Assembly (NCBI GenBank): GCA_023423415.1
Contig: JAFAFP010000130.1
Location: 1-64,000, forward strand
Source of the DNA: Pseudomonadota bacterium
Lineage (GTDB): Bacteria; Pseudomonadota; Alphaproteobacteria; Rhizobiales; Xanthobacteraceae
Reading direction: 5' to 3'
Length of the DNA: 64,000 nucleotides
The position numbers and the translations under genes are program-made. The notes under the pieces were generated by a model. That model was given only the letters and a program-made list of their open reading frames with translations. It made no database searches and was not told the DNA's origin. Shown piece after piece: positions 50,382 to 59,401 of this stretch (positions are counted from its first letter, which is position 1; every line of letters begins with the position of its first letter).

Positions 50382-50858
50382 ATGAATACAATTCCTGCCA
50401 AGGCTCCTATCGATCCCCGGATGGTCCGGACGCTGTTCTTTGACGACCTTGCGATCGGCATGCGCGAGACCCTGCTGAAAACCGTGATGGAAACCGACGT
50501 CGTCGGTTTCGCCAATGTGTCGGGCGACGACAATCCGATCCACCTCTGCGACACCTATGCCTCAGGCACGCGGTTCGGCCAGCGGATTGCGCATGGGCTG
50601 TATACAGCCAGCCTGATCTCTGCGGTGCTCGGCACACGGCTTCCGGGCGCCGGCGCGGTGTACCGATCGCAGACACTCAACTTCCATGCACCGGTGACGA
50701 TCGGTGATGTGGTCACCATCATCGTCGAGGTAGTCGAACTGGTCCCTGAGGGGCGCAAGGTGCGGTTGCATTGCGAGGCCATGGTTGACAACAAGATGGT
50801 GCTTGACGGGGAGGCGATCGTGTCCGTTCCGTCCCGGCCGAAAGCCGGCTTGTCTTGA
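50382..50858 (+). CDS. MaoC-like (R)-hydratase
   Basis: A 158-aa single hot-dog-fold protein with the hydratase 2 motif SGDDNPIHL (D-x-NP-x-H), the signature of (R)-specific enoyl-CoA hydratases such as PhaJ. RIAHGLYTASLISAVLGTRLPG is the following family segment. It would hydrate a trans-2-enoyl-CoA to (R)-3-hydroxyacyl-CoA. Chain-length preference is not predictable. It stands between cheY (divergent) and ribF and is probably its own unit. Confidence 0.9.
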   Translation: MNTIPAKAPIDPRMVRTLFFDDLAIGMRETLLKTVMETDVVGFANVSGDDNPIHLCDTYASGTRFGQRIAHGLYTASLISAVLGTRLPGAGAVYRSQTLNFHAPVTIGDVVTIIVEVVELVPEGRKVRLHCEAMVDNKMVLDGEAIVSVPSRPKAGLS

Positions 50859-50918
50859 CTTGCGTTCTCGCTGGGACGACACGGTGCGGTCGTAAATTCC
50901 TCATCTGCAACAACCCCT

Positions 50919-51902
50919 ATGCCACCAGCGTCCCAGCCCAAGCCATTTGTTGTCGCCCGTGACGACGGCCCCGAGATCGCGAAACTGCGAACCGCGGTGG
51001 TCGCGATCGGGAATTTCGATGGCGTCCATCGGGGCCATCGGTCGGTGATCCAGCTCGCGCAACGGCGGGCGGCCGCGGCCGGGGTGCCGGCGGCGGTGCT
51101 GACGCTCGAACCGCATCCGCGGTCTTACTTTCGGGCCGACGAGAAGCTGTTCCGGCTGTCGGACGAGAAGCAGAAGCTGCGGCTCCTCGCCAAGACCGGC
51201 ATCGATGGCGCAGTGGTGCTGACTTTCAATGCCGCCTTGGCCAGTCTTCCGGCCGAACAGTTCGTGTCCAAAATCCTCGTTGAGCGACTGCAGGTCAGCG
51301 GGGTCGCTATTGGTTTCGATTTCCATTTCGGGCAGGGGCGGGGTGGCTCGCCAAGCTTCCTGAAGGAGGCTGGCGACCGGTACCGGTTTTCGGTGGATAT
51401 CGCGCCGCCGCTGGAGGATGAGGGCAGGCCGGTGTCGTCGGGCACGATCCGCGCGGCGCTGGAGGCCGGACGCGTGGTCGAGGCGGCGGAGCTGCTCGGC
51501 TATCCGTGGTTCGTGTCGGGCGAGGTGATCCACGGTGACAAGCGGGGCCGCGACCTCGGCTTTCCCACAGCCAATCTGCGGCTCGATCCGGCCTGCGGCC
51601 TGAAACACGGCATCTACGCGGTGCGGGTGGGGATCGGCGAGAAACGTTATGACGGGGTGGCGAGTTTTGGCCGCCGGCCCACGTTCGACAATGGTGCTCC
51701 GCTGCTGGAGACCTTCCTGTTAGATTTTTCCGGCGATCTCTATGGCAAGACCATCGATGTGGCGCTGATCGGGTGGATCCGGCCGGAGGAGAAGTTCGAC
51801 AGCATCGATGCGCTGGTCGAGCAGATGAAGGTCGATTCGGCCCGTGCCCGCGATGCCCTGAAGCGATCGGGCGATGCTTTTCCCCGTTTGGGCATGATTT
51901 GA
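50919..51902 (+). CDS. ribF: Bifunctional riboflavin kinase/FAD synthetase
   Basis: A 327-aa enzyme converting riboflavin to FMN and FMN to FAD. The N-terminal FAD synthetase (nucleotidyltransferase) has GNFDGVHRGHRSVI and VLTLEPHPRSYF. The C-terminal kinase has VIHGDKRGRDLGFPTANLR and the GAP LLETFLLDF segment. ATG 50919 starts MPPASQPKPFVV. No FMN riboswitch is seen upstream (60-base gap). It is followed by ileS 88 bases later on the same strand, the usual ribF-ileS-lspA order. Confidence 0.95.
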   Translation: MPPASQPKPFVVARDDGPEIAKLRTAVVAIGNFDGVHRGHRSVIQLAQRRAAAAGVPAAVLTLEPHPRSYFRADEKLFRLSDEKQKLRLLAKTGIDGAVVLTFNAALASLPAEQFVSKILVERLQVSGVAIGFDFHFGQGRGGSPSFLKEAGDRYRFSVDIAPPLEDEGRPVSSGTIRAALEAGRVVEAAELLGYPWFVSGEVIHGDKRGRDLGFPTANLRLDPACGLKHGIYAVRVGIGEKRYDGVASFGRRPTFDNGAPLLETFLLDFSGDLYGKTIDVALIGWIRPEEKFDSIDALVEQMKVDSARARDALKRSGDAFPRLGMI

Positions 51903-51990
51903 GCGCCTTTGCGCGCTGCAATACGCCTGCTACACCACGGGCCGCCTTTCGAATTCGCGTGCGATCCTGCCGTCGGGTCGTTCGCACGCC

Positions 51991-54900
51991 ATGAGCATGC
52001 CGGACATGACCAAGCCTGAACGCGATTATTCCGAGACCCTGTTCCTGCCACAGACGCAATTTCCGATGCGTGCCGGTTTGCCCGAGCGCGAGCCGGCCCT
52101 GCTGGCGCGGTGGAAGAGCGAAGACCTCTACGGCAAGCTCCGGGAGGCGGCGAAGGGCCGCCGCAAGTTCATCCTGCATGACGGCCCGCCCTATGCGAAC
52201 GGCAACATTCATATCGGTCACGCGCTGAACAAGGTGCTGAAGGACGTCGTCACCCGCAGCCAGCAGATGCTCGGTTTTGATTCCAATTATGTGCCCGGCT
52301 GGGACTGCCACGGCCTGCCGATCGAATGGAAGGTCGAGGAAGAGAACTACCGCTCCAAGGGTAAGACCAAGCCGGACTTCAGCGATCCGCAGGCGATGAT
52401 CGCCTTCCGCCAGGAATGTCGCGCCTATGCGCAGCACTGGCTGAACGTGCAGCGCGACGAGTTTATTCGACTTGGCGTCGAGGGCGACTGGGCGCATCCC
52501 TATACGACTATGAGCTATGCCGCCGAAGCGCAGATCTCACGCGAGATCATCAAGTTCGCGAAGAACGGCACGCTCTATCGCGGCAGCAAGCCGGTGATGT
52601 GGTCGGTGGTTGAAAAGACGGCACTCGCTGAAGCCGAGGTCGAATACGAAGACTACACCTCCGACACCGTGTGGGTGAAATTCCCGGTGCGTTTTGCGCG
52701 TGGGAGCAAGGCCCGCCACAAGGCGCTGGAGAAGAAATATCGCGGCACTTCGGTGGTGATCTGGACCACCACGCCCTGGACGCTGCCGGGCAACCGCGCG
52801 ATCAGCTATTCGCCGAAGATTGCTTATGGCCTTTACAAGGTCACGGAAGCCGCGCCGGACAACTGGGCGAAGGTTGGCGACCTCTTGATCCTCTCGGAGA
52901 ATCTCGCCGGCGACGTGTTCAAGCAGGCACGCGTTGCTGCCTATGACAAGATCGCCGACGTTCCGGCGGAGGATCTTGCTGACCTCGCGTGCGTGCATCC
53001 GCTGCACGCGCTGGGCTACGGCTTCACCGTGCCGCTGCTCGCTGGCGACCACGTCACCGACGATACCGGTACTGGTTTCGTCCATACCGCGCCGGGCCAT
53101 GGCCGCGACGACTTCGAGATTTGGACCGCGTATGCGCGCGCGCTCGAAGATGACGGCGTCAGCCCGATCATTCCCTACACTGTCGATGAGAACGGCGCCT
53201 TCACCACTCAGGCGCCCGGTTTCACCGGCAAGCGTGTCATCAACGACAAGGGCGAGAAGGGTGACGCCAACGAGGCGGTGATCAAGGCGCTGGTCGAGGC
53301 CGGCACCATCATCGCGCGCGGTCGTCTCAAGCATCAATATCCGCATTCCTGGCGCTCGAAGAAGCCGGTCATCTTTCGCAACACGCCGCAATGGTTCATC
53401 GCGATGGATAAGGGCATTGCCGCCAAGGGTGATACCTTGCGCGCTCGTGCTCTCGAAGCGATCAGCGTCACGCAATGGGTGCCGCCCGCTGGCGAGAACC
53501 GCATCAACGGCATGATCGAGAGCCGCCCGGACTGGGTGATCTCGCGTCAGCGCGCCTGGGGCGTGCCGATCACGGTCTTCATCAGGGAAAAGAGTGACGG
53601 TTCGGTCGAGATCCTGAACGATGCCGACGTCGATCGGCGCATCGGCGATGCCTTCGAAAAGGAAGGCGCCGACGCATGGTATGCGGAAGGCGCAGCCGAA
53701 CGCTTCCTTGGTGATCGTGCCAAAGAGGGCTGGAAGAAAGTCGACGACATTCTCGACGTCTGGTTCGATTCCGGCTCGACCCACGCTTTCGTTCTCGAAG
53801 ACGCGAAGAATTTCCCGCAGCTTGCTGGCATCAAGCGCAAGCCGAATGGCGACGATCTTGTCATGTATCTGGAAGGCTCGGACCAGCATCGCGGCTGGTT
53901 CCAGTCGTCGCTGCTGGAAAGCTGCGGCACGCGCGGCATCGCGCCGTTCGACATGGTGCTGACGCACGGATTCGTTCTCGATGAGAACGGCCGCAAGATG
54001 TCGAAGTCGCTCGGCAATACGACCGCGCCGCAGGACGTGATCAAGAATTCCGGCGCCGACATCCTGCGCATGTGGGTCTGCGCGTCGGATTATGCCGACG
54101 ATCTGCGCATCGGGCCGGAAATCCTGAAGGGGACTGTCGAGACCTATCGCAAGCTGCGCAACACCATCCGCTGGATGCTCGGCTCGCTGGCGCATTTCCA
54201 TGACGACGAGCGCGTCAAGGTCGATGACATGCCGGAGCTGGAGCGGCTGATGCTGCACCGGCTGGCTGAACTCGATACATCGGTGAAAGAGGCCTATCGC
54301 GCTTTCGACTACAAGCGCATCTTCGCGCAGCTCAACGCGTTCATGACGAGCGACCTGTCGGCCTTCTATTTCGACATTCGCAAGGACACGCTCTATTGCG
54401 ATCCGATTTCGTCGCAGAAGCGCAAGGCCGCGCTGACCGTGATCGATTATCTGTTCCGCTGCACGGTGACATGGCTCGCGCCGATGCTCTGCTTCACGGC
54501 GGAAGAGGCGTGGCTGTCGCGTTACGGCGACGACGCGGAGTCCGTGCATTTGCAGGAATTCCCGCATGTTCTGCCGGCCTGGCGCGACGATGCGCTTGCC
54601 GAGAAATGGCGCAAGATCCGCAATGTCCGCCGCGTGGTCACCGGCGCGCTCGAACTGGAGCGTGCGCAGAAGCGCATCGGTTCGTCGCTTGAAGCGGCGC
54701 CGCTGGTCTATGTGTCGGACATGGATCTGTTCGCGGCGATCGTCGATGCCGATCTCGCCGAGATCTGCATCACCTCGGCGGCAACGCTGGTGGAAGGCGA
54801 AGGGCCTGCTGAAGCATTCCGTCTCGACGATGTGCGCGGCGTCTCGGTTCTCCCTGACCGCGCGCTCGGGAAGAAATGCGCGCGCTCGTGGAAGATTTCC

Positions 54901-54996
54901 GAGAGCGTTGGCGAGGATCCGCAATATCCGGACGTCACGCCGCGCGACGCTCAGGCGCTGCGCGAATGGGATACGCTGCGCAAGGCGGCGGAATGA
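51991..54996 (+). CDS. ileS: Isoleucyl-tRNA synthetase
   Basis: A 1001-aa class I synthetase. The HIGH motif is in PPYANGNIHIGHALNK and KMSKS in ENGRKMSKSLGN. The CP1 editing domain lies between them (TTPWTLPGNRAI, HTAPGHGRDDF). Length is typical for Hyphomicrobiales. The C-terminus lacks the four-Cys zinc motif of E. coli IleS, which many alphaproteobacterial enzymes also lack. ATG 51991 is chosen; an ATG two codons later is possible. Its stop overlaps the lspA start in ATGA. Confidence 0.97.
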   Translation: MSMPDMTKPERDYSETLFLPQTQFPMRAGLPEREPALLARWKSEDLYGKLREAAKGRRKFILHDGPPYANGNIHIGHALNKVLKDVVTRSQQMLGFDSNYVPGWDCHGLPIEWKVEEENYRSKGKTKPDFSDPQAMIAFRQECRAYAQHWLNVQRDEFIRLGVEGDWAHPYTTMSYAAEAQISREIIKFAKNGTLYRGSKPVMWSVVEKTALAEAEVEYEDYTSDTVWVKFPVRFARGSKARHKALEKKYRGTSVVIWTTTPWTLPGNRAISYSPKIAYGLYKVTEAAPDNWAKVGDLLILSENLAGDVFKQARVAAYDKIADVPAEDLADLACVHPLHALGYGFTVPLLAGDHVTDDTGTGFVHTAPGHGRDDFEIWTAYARALEDDGVSPIIPYTVDENGAFTTQAPGFTGKRVINDKGEKGDANEAVIKALVEAGTIIARGRLKHQYPHSWRSKKPVIFRNTPQWFIAMDKGIAAKGDTLRARALEAISVTQWVPPAGENRINGMIESRPDWVISRQRAWGVPITVFIREKSDGSVEILNDADVDRRIGDAFEKEGADAWYAEGAAERFLGDRAKEGWKKVDDILDVWFDSGSTHAFVLEDAKNFPQLAGIKRKPNGDDLVMYLEGSDQHRGWFQSSLLESCGTRGIAPFDMVLTHGFVLDENGRKMSKSLGNTTAPQDVIKNSGADILRMWVCASDYADDLRIGPEILKGTVETYRKLRNTIRWMLGSLAHFHDDERVKVDDMPELERLMLHRLAELDTSVKEAYRAFDYKRIFAQLNAFMTSDLSAFYFDIRKDTLYCDPISSQKRKAALTVIDYLFRCTVTWLAPMLCFTAEEAWLSRYGDDAESVHLQEFPHVLPAWRDDALAEKWRKIRNVRRVVTGALELERAQKRIGSSLEAAPLVYVSDMDLFAAIVDADLAEICITSAATLVEGEGPAEAFRLDDVRGVSVLPDRALGKKCARSWKISESVGEDPQYPDVTPRDAQALREWDTLRKAAE

Positions 54997-55505
54997 AGAG
55001 CTATCTCTTCGGCCCGCTGACCCGCGACGGCGTCACTGCCGCGCTGATCACGGCGTTGCTCGACCAGGCCAGCAAGCTGTGGCTGCTCTACACGTACGAT
55101 CTCGGGTCGCGCGGGCGGGTTCCGGTGCTGCCGTTCTTCGATCTGGTGCTGGTCTGGAACAAGGGCATCAGCTACGGCCTGTTCGCGCAGGACACCGCGT
55201 TCGGGCAAATGGCGCTGTTGGCCTTCAAGGTGGCAGCGGCCGTGTTCCTGTGGGTGTGGCTGGCGAAGGCGGAAAACCGACTGATGGCGGTTTCGCTGGG
55301 CTTCATTATCGGCGGCGCGATCGGCAATGCCGTCGATCGCCTGGTCCACGGCGCTGTGGTCGATTTTGCGTTGCTGCACCTGACCACGGCGACGTTCACA
55401 TTCAACTGGTACGTGTTTAACCTTGCGGACGTGGCCATCGTTGCCGGTGTGGCCGGATTGCTATATGAGACCCTTTGGGGGGCACGCGCCGCAAAAGCGC
55501 CCTGA
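54993..55505 (+). CDS. lspA: Signal peptidase II LspA
   Basis: A 170-aa inner membrane aspartyl protease that cleaves prolipoprotein signal peptides. Four membrane helices and the two catalytic Asp (IGNAVDRLVHG and FNLADVAIV) are visible, with the VWNKGISYGLF segment typical of the family. The frame continues upstream into ileS, but the ATG at 54993 overlapping the ileS stop is the family start. Confidence 0.96.
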   Translation: MKSYLFGPLTRDGVTAALITALLDQASKLWLLYTYDLGSRGRVPVLPFFDLVLVWNKGISYGLFAQDTAFGQMALLAFKVAAAVFLWVWLAKAENRLMAVSLGFIIGGAIGNAVDRLVHGAVVDFALLHLTTATFTFNWYVFNLADVAIVAGVAGLLYETLWGARAAKAP

Positions 55506-55563
55506 TCCTTGGGCATTGCCGGGATGCAGGGATGACGGCCATCGACCGTGCGGGGGAGCAGCT

Positions 55564-56292
55564 TTGCGCAAACGCATCGACAGCCTATCGAACCGAATTT
55601 TGTCGTTGGTGCCGTACTGGCGCCGCGGCCTGACCTCGATTCTTGCGGTTTCCGCCGTAATTCTGGCGGCGTCCGCCGCCATCGCGCCGAAGGCCTATGC
55701 GGCGGATGACGACGATGAGGAAGACTCCTTCGAGACCAAGATCATCAAGGGCATCCTTGGTATCAACGACAAGGATAAGATCGACTATCGCGAGCGCCCG
55801 CCGCTGGTCGTGCCGCCCAATGTCGGCAACTTGCCGGCCCCTGAAGCCGGCGGTGTGAACTCAGCGGCCTGGCCGAAGGACCCGGAAGTCGTTGAGCGCA
55901 AGAAGCGCCAGCAGGCCAACAAGAACCAGCGTCGCAAGAGCTTCGAGGAAGAGGCGCGGGCACTCACCCCGGCCGAGCTTGATGCACCTGGCCGCGCTGC
56001 CCGTGGCAGCTCCCGGCCCAACCCCACCGGCCCGCAGGACTCCGAGGGGGCGGATAACCGCGCGCTCCGCCCGAACGAACTGGGCTACAAGGGTGGTCTC
56101 CTTGGCAATCTGTTCAAGGACAACACCAAGCCGGAAGCGGCGACCTTCACCAAGGAACCCGCGCGCACCAGCCTGACGCAGCCGCCGCCCGGTTACCAGA
56201 CGCCGTCATCCAGCCATGTTTACGGTATCTCTCCCAAGCAGGAGCAAGCCAAGCCGTTCGACTGGATCAACAAGCACGGCACGAGTGACTAA
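55564..56292 (+). CDS. Secreted protein, distantly BamF/DUF3035-like
   Basis: A 242-aa protein. The likely start is TTG 55564, because GGGGGAG lies seven bases before it; GTG 55549 is an in-frame alternative. The N-terminus MRKRIDSLSNRIL precedes a hydrophobic segment (about 22-42) with a possible cleavage near KAYA. The mature region has an acidic cluster (DDDDEEDSFE), the segment RERPPLVVPPN, then an Ala/Pro/Lys-rich low-complexity region. The APLVVPP-like motif and position after lspA recall DUF3035 (BamF), which follows lspA in Caulobacter. It may be the counterpart here (inference). Confidence 0.7.
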   Translation: MRKRIDSLSNRILSLVPYWRRGLTSILAVSAVILAASAAIAPKAYAADDDDEEDSFETKIIKGILGINDKDKIDYRERPPLVVPPNVGNLPAPEAGGVNSAAWPKDPEVVERKKRQQANKNQRRKSFEEEARALTPAELDAPGRAARGSSRPNPTGPQDSEGADNRALRPNELGYKGGLLGNLFKDNTKPEAATFTKEPARTSLTQPPPGYQTPSSSHVYGISPKQEQAKPFDWINKHGTSD

Positions 56293-56457
56293 TACTGCGA
56301 GGTCGGGGCTGCCGGTCCGGAACCCTTCGAAACTGTAATCTTCGGAGGGGTCTCGCCCCCTTTCAAATTCTGAACCAATCATCATGTCTTGATGATGCTG
56401 CGCTGTGCCGCACCGGCCGGCCAAGGCTTTTCGAGAACCTGCTTTTTGAGAGCCCTT

Positions 56458-57840
56458 ATGATCCACATGACGCGCCGTTTTCTGCCGGCACTTGTCGCGG
56501 CCTCTGCCGCATTTTTTGTGTTCGGCCCCTCAACTGATGTCTCTGCATCATCCGGCCCCGACGTTTCCCATTTCAAGCTGGCGAACGGCATGGAGGTCGT
56601 GGTCATTCCCGATCGTCGTGTGCCGGTCGTCACCCACATGGTCTGGTACAAGGTGGGCTCGGCCGACGAGCAGCCGGGCAAATCCGGCATCGCGCATTTC
56701 CTTGAACATCTCATGTTCAAAGGCACCGAGAAAAATCCGGCCGGACACTTCTCCAAGACGCTCGCCACCATCGGCGGACAGGAAAACGCTTTCACGTCGA
56801 GCGACTATACCGGCTATTTCCAGCGCGTCAGTGCCGACCGTCTGAAGATGGTGATGGAATTCGAAGCCGATCGCATGACCGGCCTCAAGCTCACCGATGA
56901 CGCGGTACTGCCGGAGCGCAATGTCGTTCTTGAAGAACAGAACAGCCGCGTCGCCAATAGCCCGGCTGCAAAGCTCGGCGAAGACGTGCAGGCTGCGCTC
57001 TATCTCAATCATCCTTATGGACGGCCGGTGATCGGCTGGCGTCACGAGATCGAAAAGCTCGATCGCAAGGATGCGATCGATTTCTACAATCGCTGGTACA
57101 CGCCGAACAATGCGATCCTTGTCGTCGCCGGCGATGTCACCGCCGATGAGGTGAAGAAGCTCGCCGAGGAAACCTATGGCAAGATCGCGCCGCGCGCCGA
57201 GATCGGCCCGCGTGTGCGGCCGCAGGAGCCGGAGCAGCGTACTGTGCGCACGGTGACCTTCGCCGATCCGCGTGTGACGCAGCCGAGCCTGCAACGCAAT
57301 TATCTCGTGCCGTCCGCCAACACCGCGAAGCCGGGCGAGTCCGAGGCGCTGGAGGTGCTGTCGCAAATCCTCGGTTCGGGCACCAACAGCCGTCTCTACA
57401 GCAAGCTGGTGATGGAGAAGCCGCTCGCGGTGTCGATCGGCGCCTGGTACCAGGGCACAGCGCTCGACGATACGCGCTTTGCCGTCTACGGCACGCCGCG
57501 CGCCAACGTATCGATGAAGGATCTCGAAGACGCGATGGATGGCGTCATTGCCGAAATCGCCGACAAGGGCGTCACCAATGACGAACTCGAACGCGCCAAG
57601 ATCAAACTGGTGGCCGACGTCGTCTATGCGCAGGACAGCCAGGCGACCATGGCGCGCTGGTACGGCGCGGCATTGACCTCAGGGCTCACCGTCGAAGGCC
57701 TCAAGACGTGGCCGGATCGCGTGCAGAAGGTGAGCGCGGATCAGGTGCGTGACGCCGCAAAGACATGGCTCGATAAGCGACGCTCGGTGACGGGCTATCT
57801 GGTCAAGGACCTTCCCAAGCCGGAGGAGCGGCGCTCATGA
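56458..57840 (+). CDS. M16-family metallopeptidase, active subunit
   Basis: A 460-aa zinc peptidase of the pitrilysin/processing-peptidase family with a signal-like N-terminus (MTRRFLPALVAASAAFFVFG). The catalytic HxxEH motif is in GIAHFLEHLMFKG, with the distal Glu in VLEEQNSRVAN. Starts at 56458 or 56467 are both possible. It is coupled by ATGA to a second M16 gene lacking HxxEH, so the two likely form a heterodimer acting in the periplasm. Homologues in this position follow lspA in many alphaproteobacteria. Confidence 0.93.
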   Translation: MIHMTRRFLPALVAASAAFFVFGPSTDVSASSGPDVSHFKLANGMEVVVIPDRRVPVVTHMVWYKVGSADEQPGKSGIAHFLEHLMFKGTEKNPAGHFSKTLATIGGQENAFTSSDYTGYFQRVSADRLKMVMEFEADRMTGLKLTDDAVLPERNVVLEEQNSRVANSPAAKLGEDVQAALYLNHPYGRPVIGWRHEIEKLDRKDAIDFYNRWYTPNNAILVVAGDVTADEVKKLAEETYGKIAPRAEIGPRVRPQEPEQRTVRTVTFADPRVTQPSLQRNYLVPSANTAKPGESEALEVLSQILGSGTNSRLYSKLVMEKPLAVSIGAWYQGTALDDTRFAVYGTPRANVSMKDLEDAMDGVIAEIADKGVTNDELERAKIKLVADVVYAQDSQATMARWYGAALTSGLTVEGLKTWPDRVQKVSADQVRDAAKTWLDKRRSVTGYLVKDLPKPEERRS

Positions 57841-59171
57841 TGCATCTTCGTAAATTTGCCTTTGGCGCCGCGCTCGCAACATCGCTGATGCTGGCGCCCG
57901 CGGCGCAAGCGATGACCAAGATCGAGCGCGTGGTGAGCCCCGGTGGCATCGAAGCCTGGCTGGTGCGCGAACCGTCGGTGCCGCTGATCGCGATGGATTT
58001 TTCCTTCAAGGGCGGCGCCAATCAGGATCCGGCCGGCAAGCCCGGTGTGTCGTATATGACCGCGGCGACGCTCGACGAAGGCGCCGGCGATCTCGACGCC
58101 AAGGCCTTTCAAAATCGGATCGAGCGCAATGCCGTGGAATTGTCGTTCCGCGCCAGCCGCGATGAATTGCGCGGTTCGTTGAAGGTTCTGGCCGATCGGC
58201 AGAACGAAGGTTTCGATCTGTTGCGGATGGCGCTGACGTCGCCGCGCTTCGATCAGGAGCCGGTTGAGCGCATTCGCGCGCAGATGCTGACGGCGCTCAA
58301 GCGCGAGACCACGAGTCCGAACGACATCGGCTCGCGGCTGTGGTGGCGTACAGCGTTTCCGGGACACCCCTACAGCCAGCCCACCAACGGCACGCTTGAG
58401 GCGGTGCCGACCATCGTGCGCGATGATTTGAAAGCTTATGTCGGCCGTGTCCTCGCCCGGGACAATCTGAAAATCGGCGTGGTCGGCGATATCGATGCCA
58501 AGCAGCTCGGTATTGTGCTCGACAAGGTGTTCGGTGCGCTGCCGGCGAAGGCCGATCTGCGTACGTTGCCTGATGTGAAGCTGCAATCGGTCGGCAAGAA
58601 GCTCGAAGTCGAACTCGACGTGCCGCAGACGGTCGTTGCCTTCGGCGGCGCCGGCGTGCCGCGCAAGGACCCCGATTTCATCCCGGCCTATATCGTCAAT
58701 CACATCCTGGGCGGCGGTTCGTTCTCTTCGCGCCTCTACAGCGAGGTGCGCGAGAAGCGTGGGCTCGCCTATTCGGTCTATTCCTATCTGCTGCCGCTCG
58801 ATGCCACCGCATTGTTCATGGGCGGGACCCAGACACGGGCCGATCGCGCCAACGAGACTGTTGGCCTGATCGAAGAGGAGATCAAGCGGCTGGCCGAGAA
58901 TGGTCCGACGCAGGATGAACTCGACAAGTCGAAGTCGTATCTCCGCGGCTCCTATGCGCTGAATTTCGATACCTCGACCAAGATTGCGGCGCAGCTTGTG
59001 CAGCTTCAGGTGGATGATCTCGGCATCGATTACTGGGAGCGCCGCAACGGCCTGATTGACGCCGTTACGCTCAATGACGTGAAGCGCGTCGCCAAGCGTC
59101 TGCTCGACGGCGGTGTTCTGGTGACAGTGGTTGGCCGCTCGCAGGCCAATGCGGTCAAGCAGGGCGGCTAG
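57837..59171 (+). CDS. M16-family protein, inactive partner subunit
   Basis: A 444-aa protein with signal peptide MHLRKFAFGAALATSLMLAPA. The fold matches M16, but the HxxEH site is replaced (GVSYMTAATLDEGA), so no zinc site is expected. The second-half segment GGGSFSSRLYSEVREKRGLAYSV, which in M16 partners supplies the substrate-binding Arg and Tyr, is intact. It overlaps the active subunit gene by four bases. The stop codon TAG lies inside the repeat element starting at 59168. Confidence 0.93.
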   Translation: MMHLRKFAFGAALATSLMLAPAAQAMTKIERVVSPGGIEAWLVREPSVPLIAMDFSFKGGANQDPAGKPGVSYMTAATLDEGAGDLDAKAFQNRIERNAVELSFRASRDELRGSLKVLADRQNEGFDLLRMALTSPRFDQEPVERIRAQMLTALKRETTSPNDIGSRLWWRTAFPGHPYSQPTNGTLEAVPTIVRDDLKAYVGRVLARDNLKIGVVGDIDAKQLGIVLDKVFGALPAKADLRTLPDVKLQSVGKKLEVELDVPQTVVAFGGAGVPRKDPDFIPAYIVNHILGGGSFSSRLYSEVREKRGLAYSVYSYLLPLDATALFMGGTQTRADRANETVGLIEEEIKRLAENGPTQDELDKSKSYLRGSYALNFDTSTKIAAQLVQLQVDDLGIDYWERRNGLIDAVTLNDVKRVAKRLLDGGVLVTVVGRSQANAVKQGG

Positions 59172-59275
59172 AGCGTTTTCGAGCGAAGTGGGTACCGGTT
59201 CGCGTGGAGAAAACGCGTCAAAGCAAAAAAGCTAGAGCCCCGACTTTGCTTCCATCAAAGCTGAAATGGCTCTAG
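59168..59275. repeat. CTAGAGC...GCTCTAG intergenic repeat
   Basis: CTAGAGCGTTTTCGAGCGAA at the left and GGCTCTAG at the right form inverted ends, with an internal GCTAGAGCCCCG. The first bases provide the TAG stop of the M16 gene. This sequence type recurs in many Hyphomicrobiales genomes (from memory). The second half is a simple imperfect hairpin. No ORF. Confidence 0.75.
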
Positions 59276-59298
59276 CGTTTCGTTCAATCATTGCTTCT

Positions 59299-59370
59299 CC
59301 GCTCATGCCCGCGAAGGCGGGCATCCAGACTTCAGGAAAACTGGGTCCCCGCTTTCGCGGGGACGAGCGG
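59299..59370. repeat. CCGCTCATGCCCGCGAAGG...CGCGGGGACGAGCGG repeat (copy 1)
   Basis: Left half CCGCTCATGCCCGCGAAGGC, right half TCCCCGCTTTCGCGGGGACG plus AGCGG; the ends are inverted and each half is itself a hairpin. The second copy is at 61361-61450. It lies 31 bases before the pgi start. Confidence 0.85.
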
Positions 59371-59401
59371 CTTGAAGCGAAGGCGACGAGCAGGGGGGCA
59401 C

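Noticed and set aside
52537..54924. A 795-codon open frame antisense to ileS
   Set aside because: It mirrors ileS codon by codon with reversed GC bias, has no family resemblance, and ileS is complete on the other strand.
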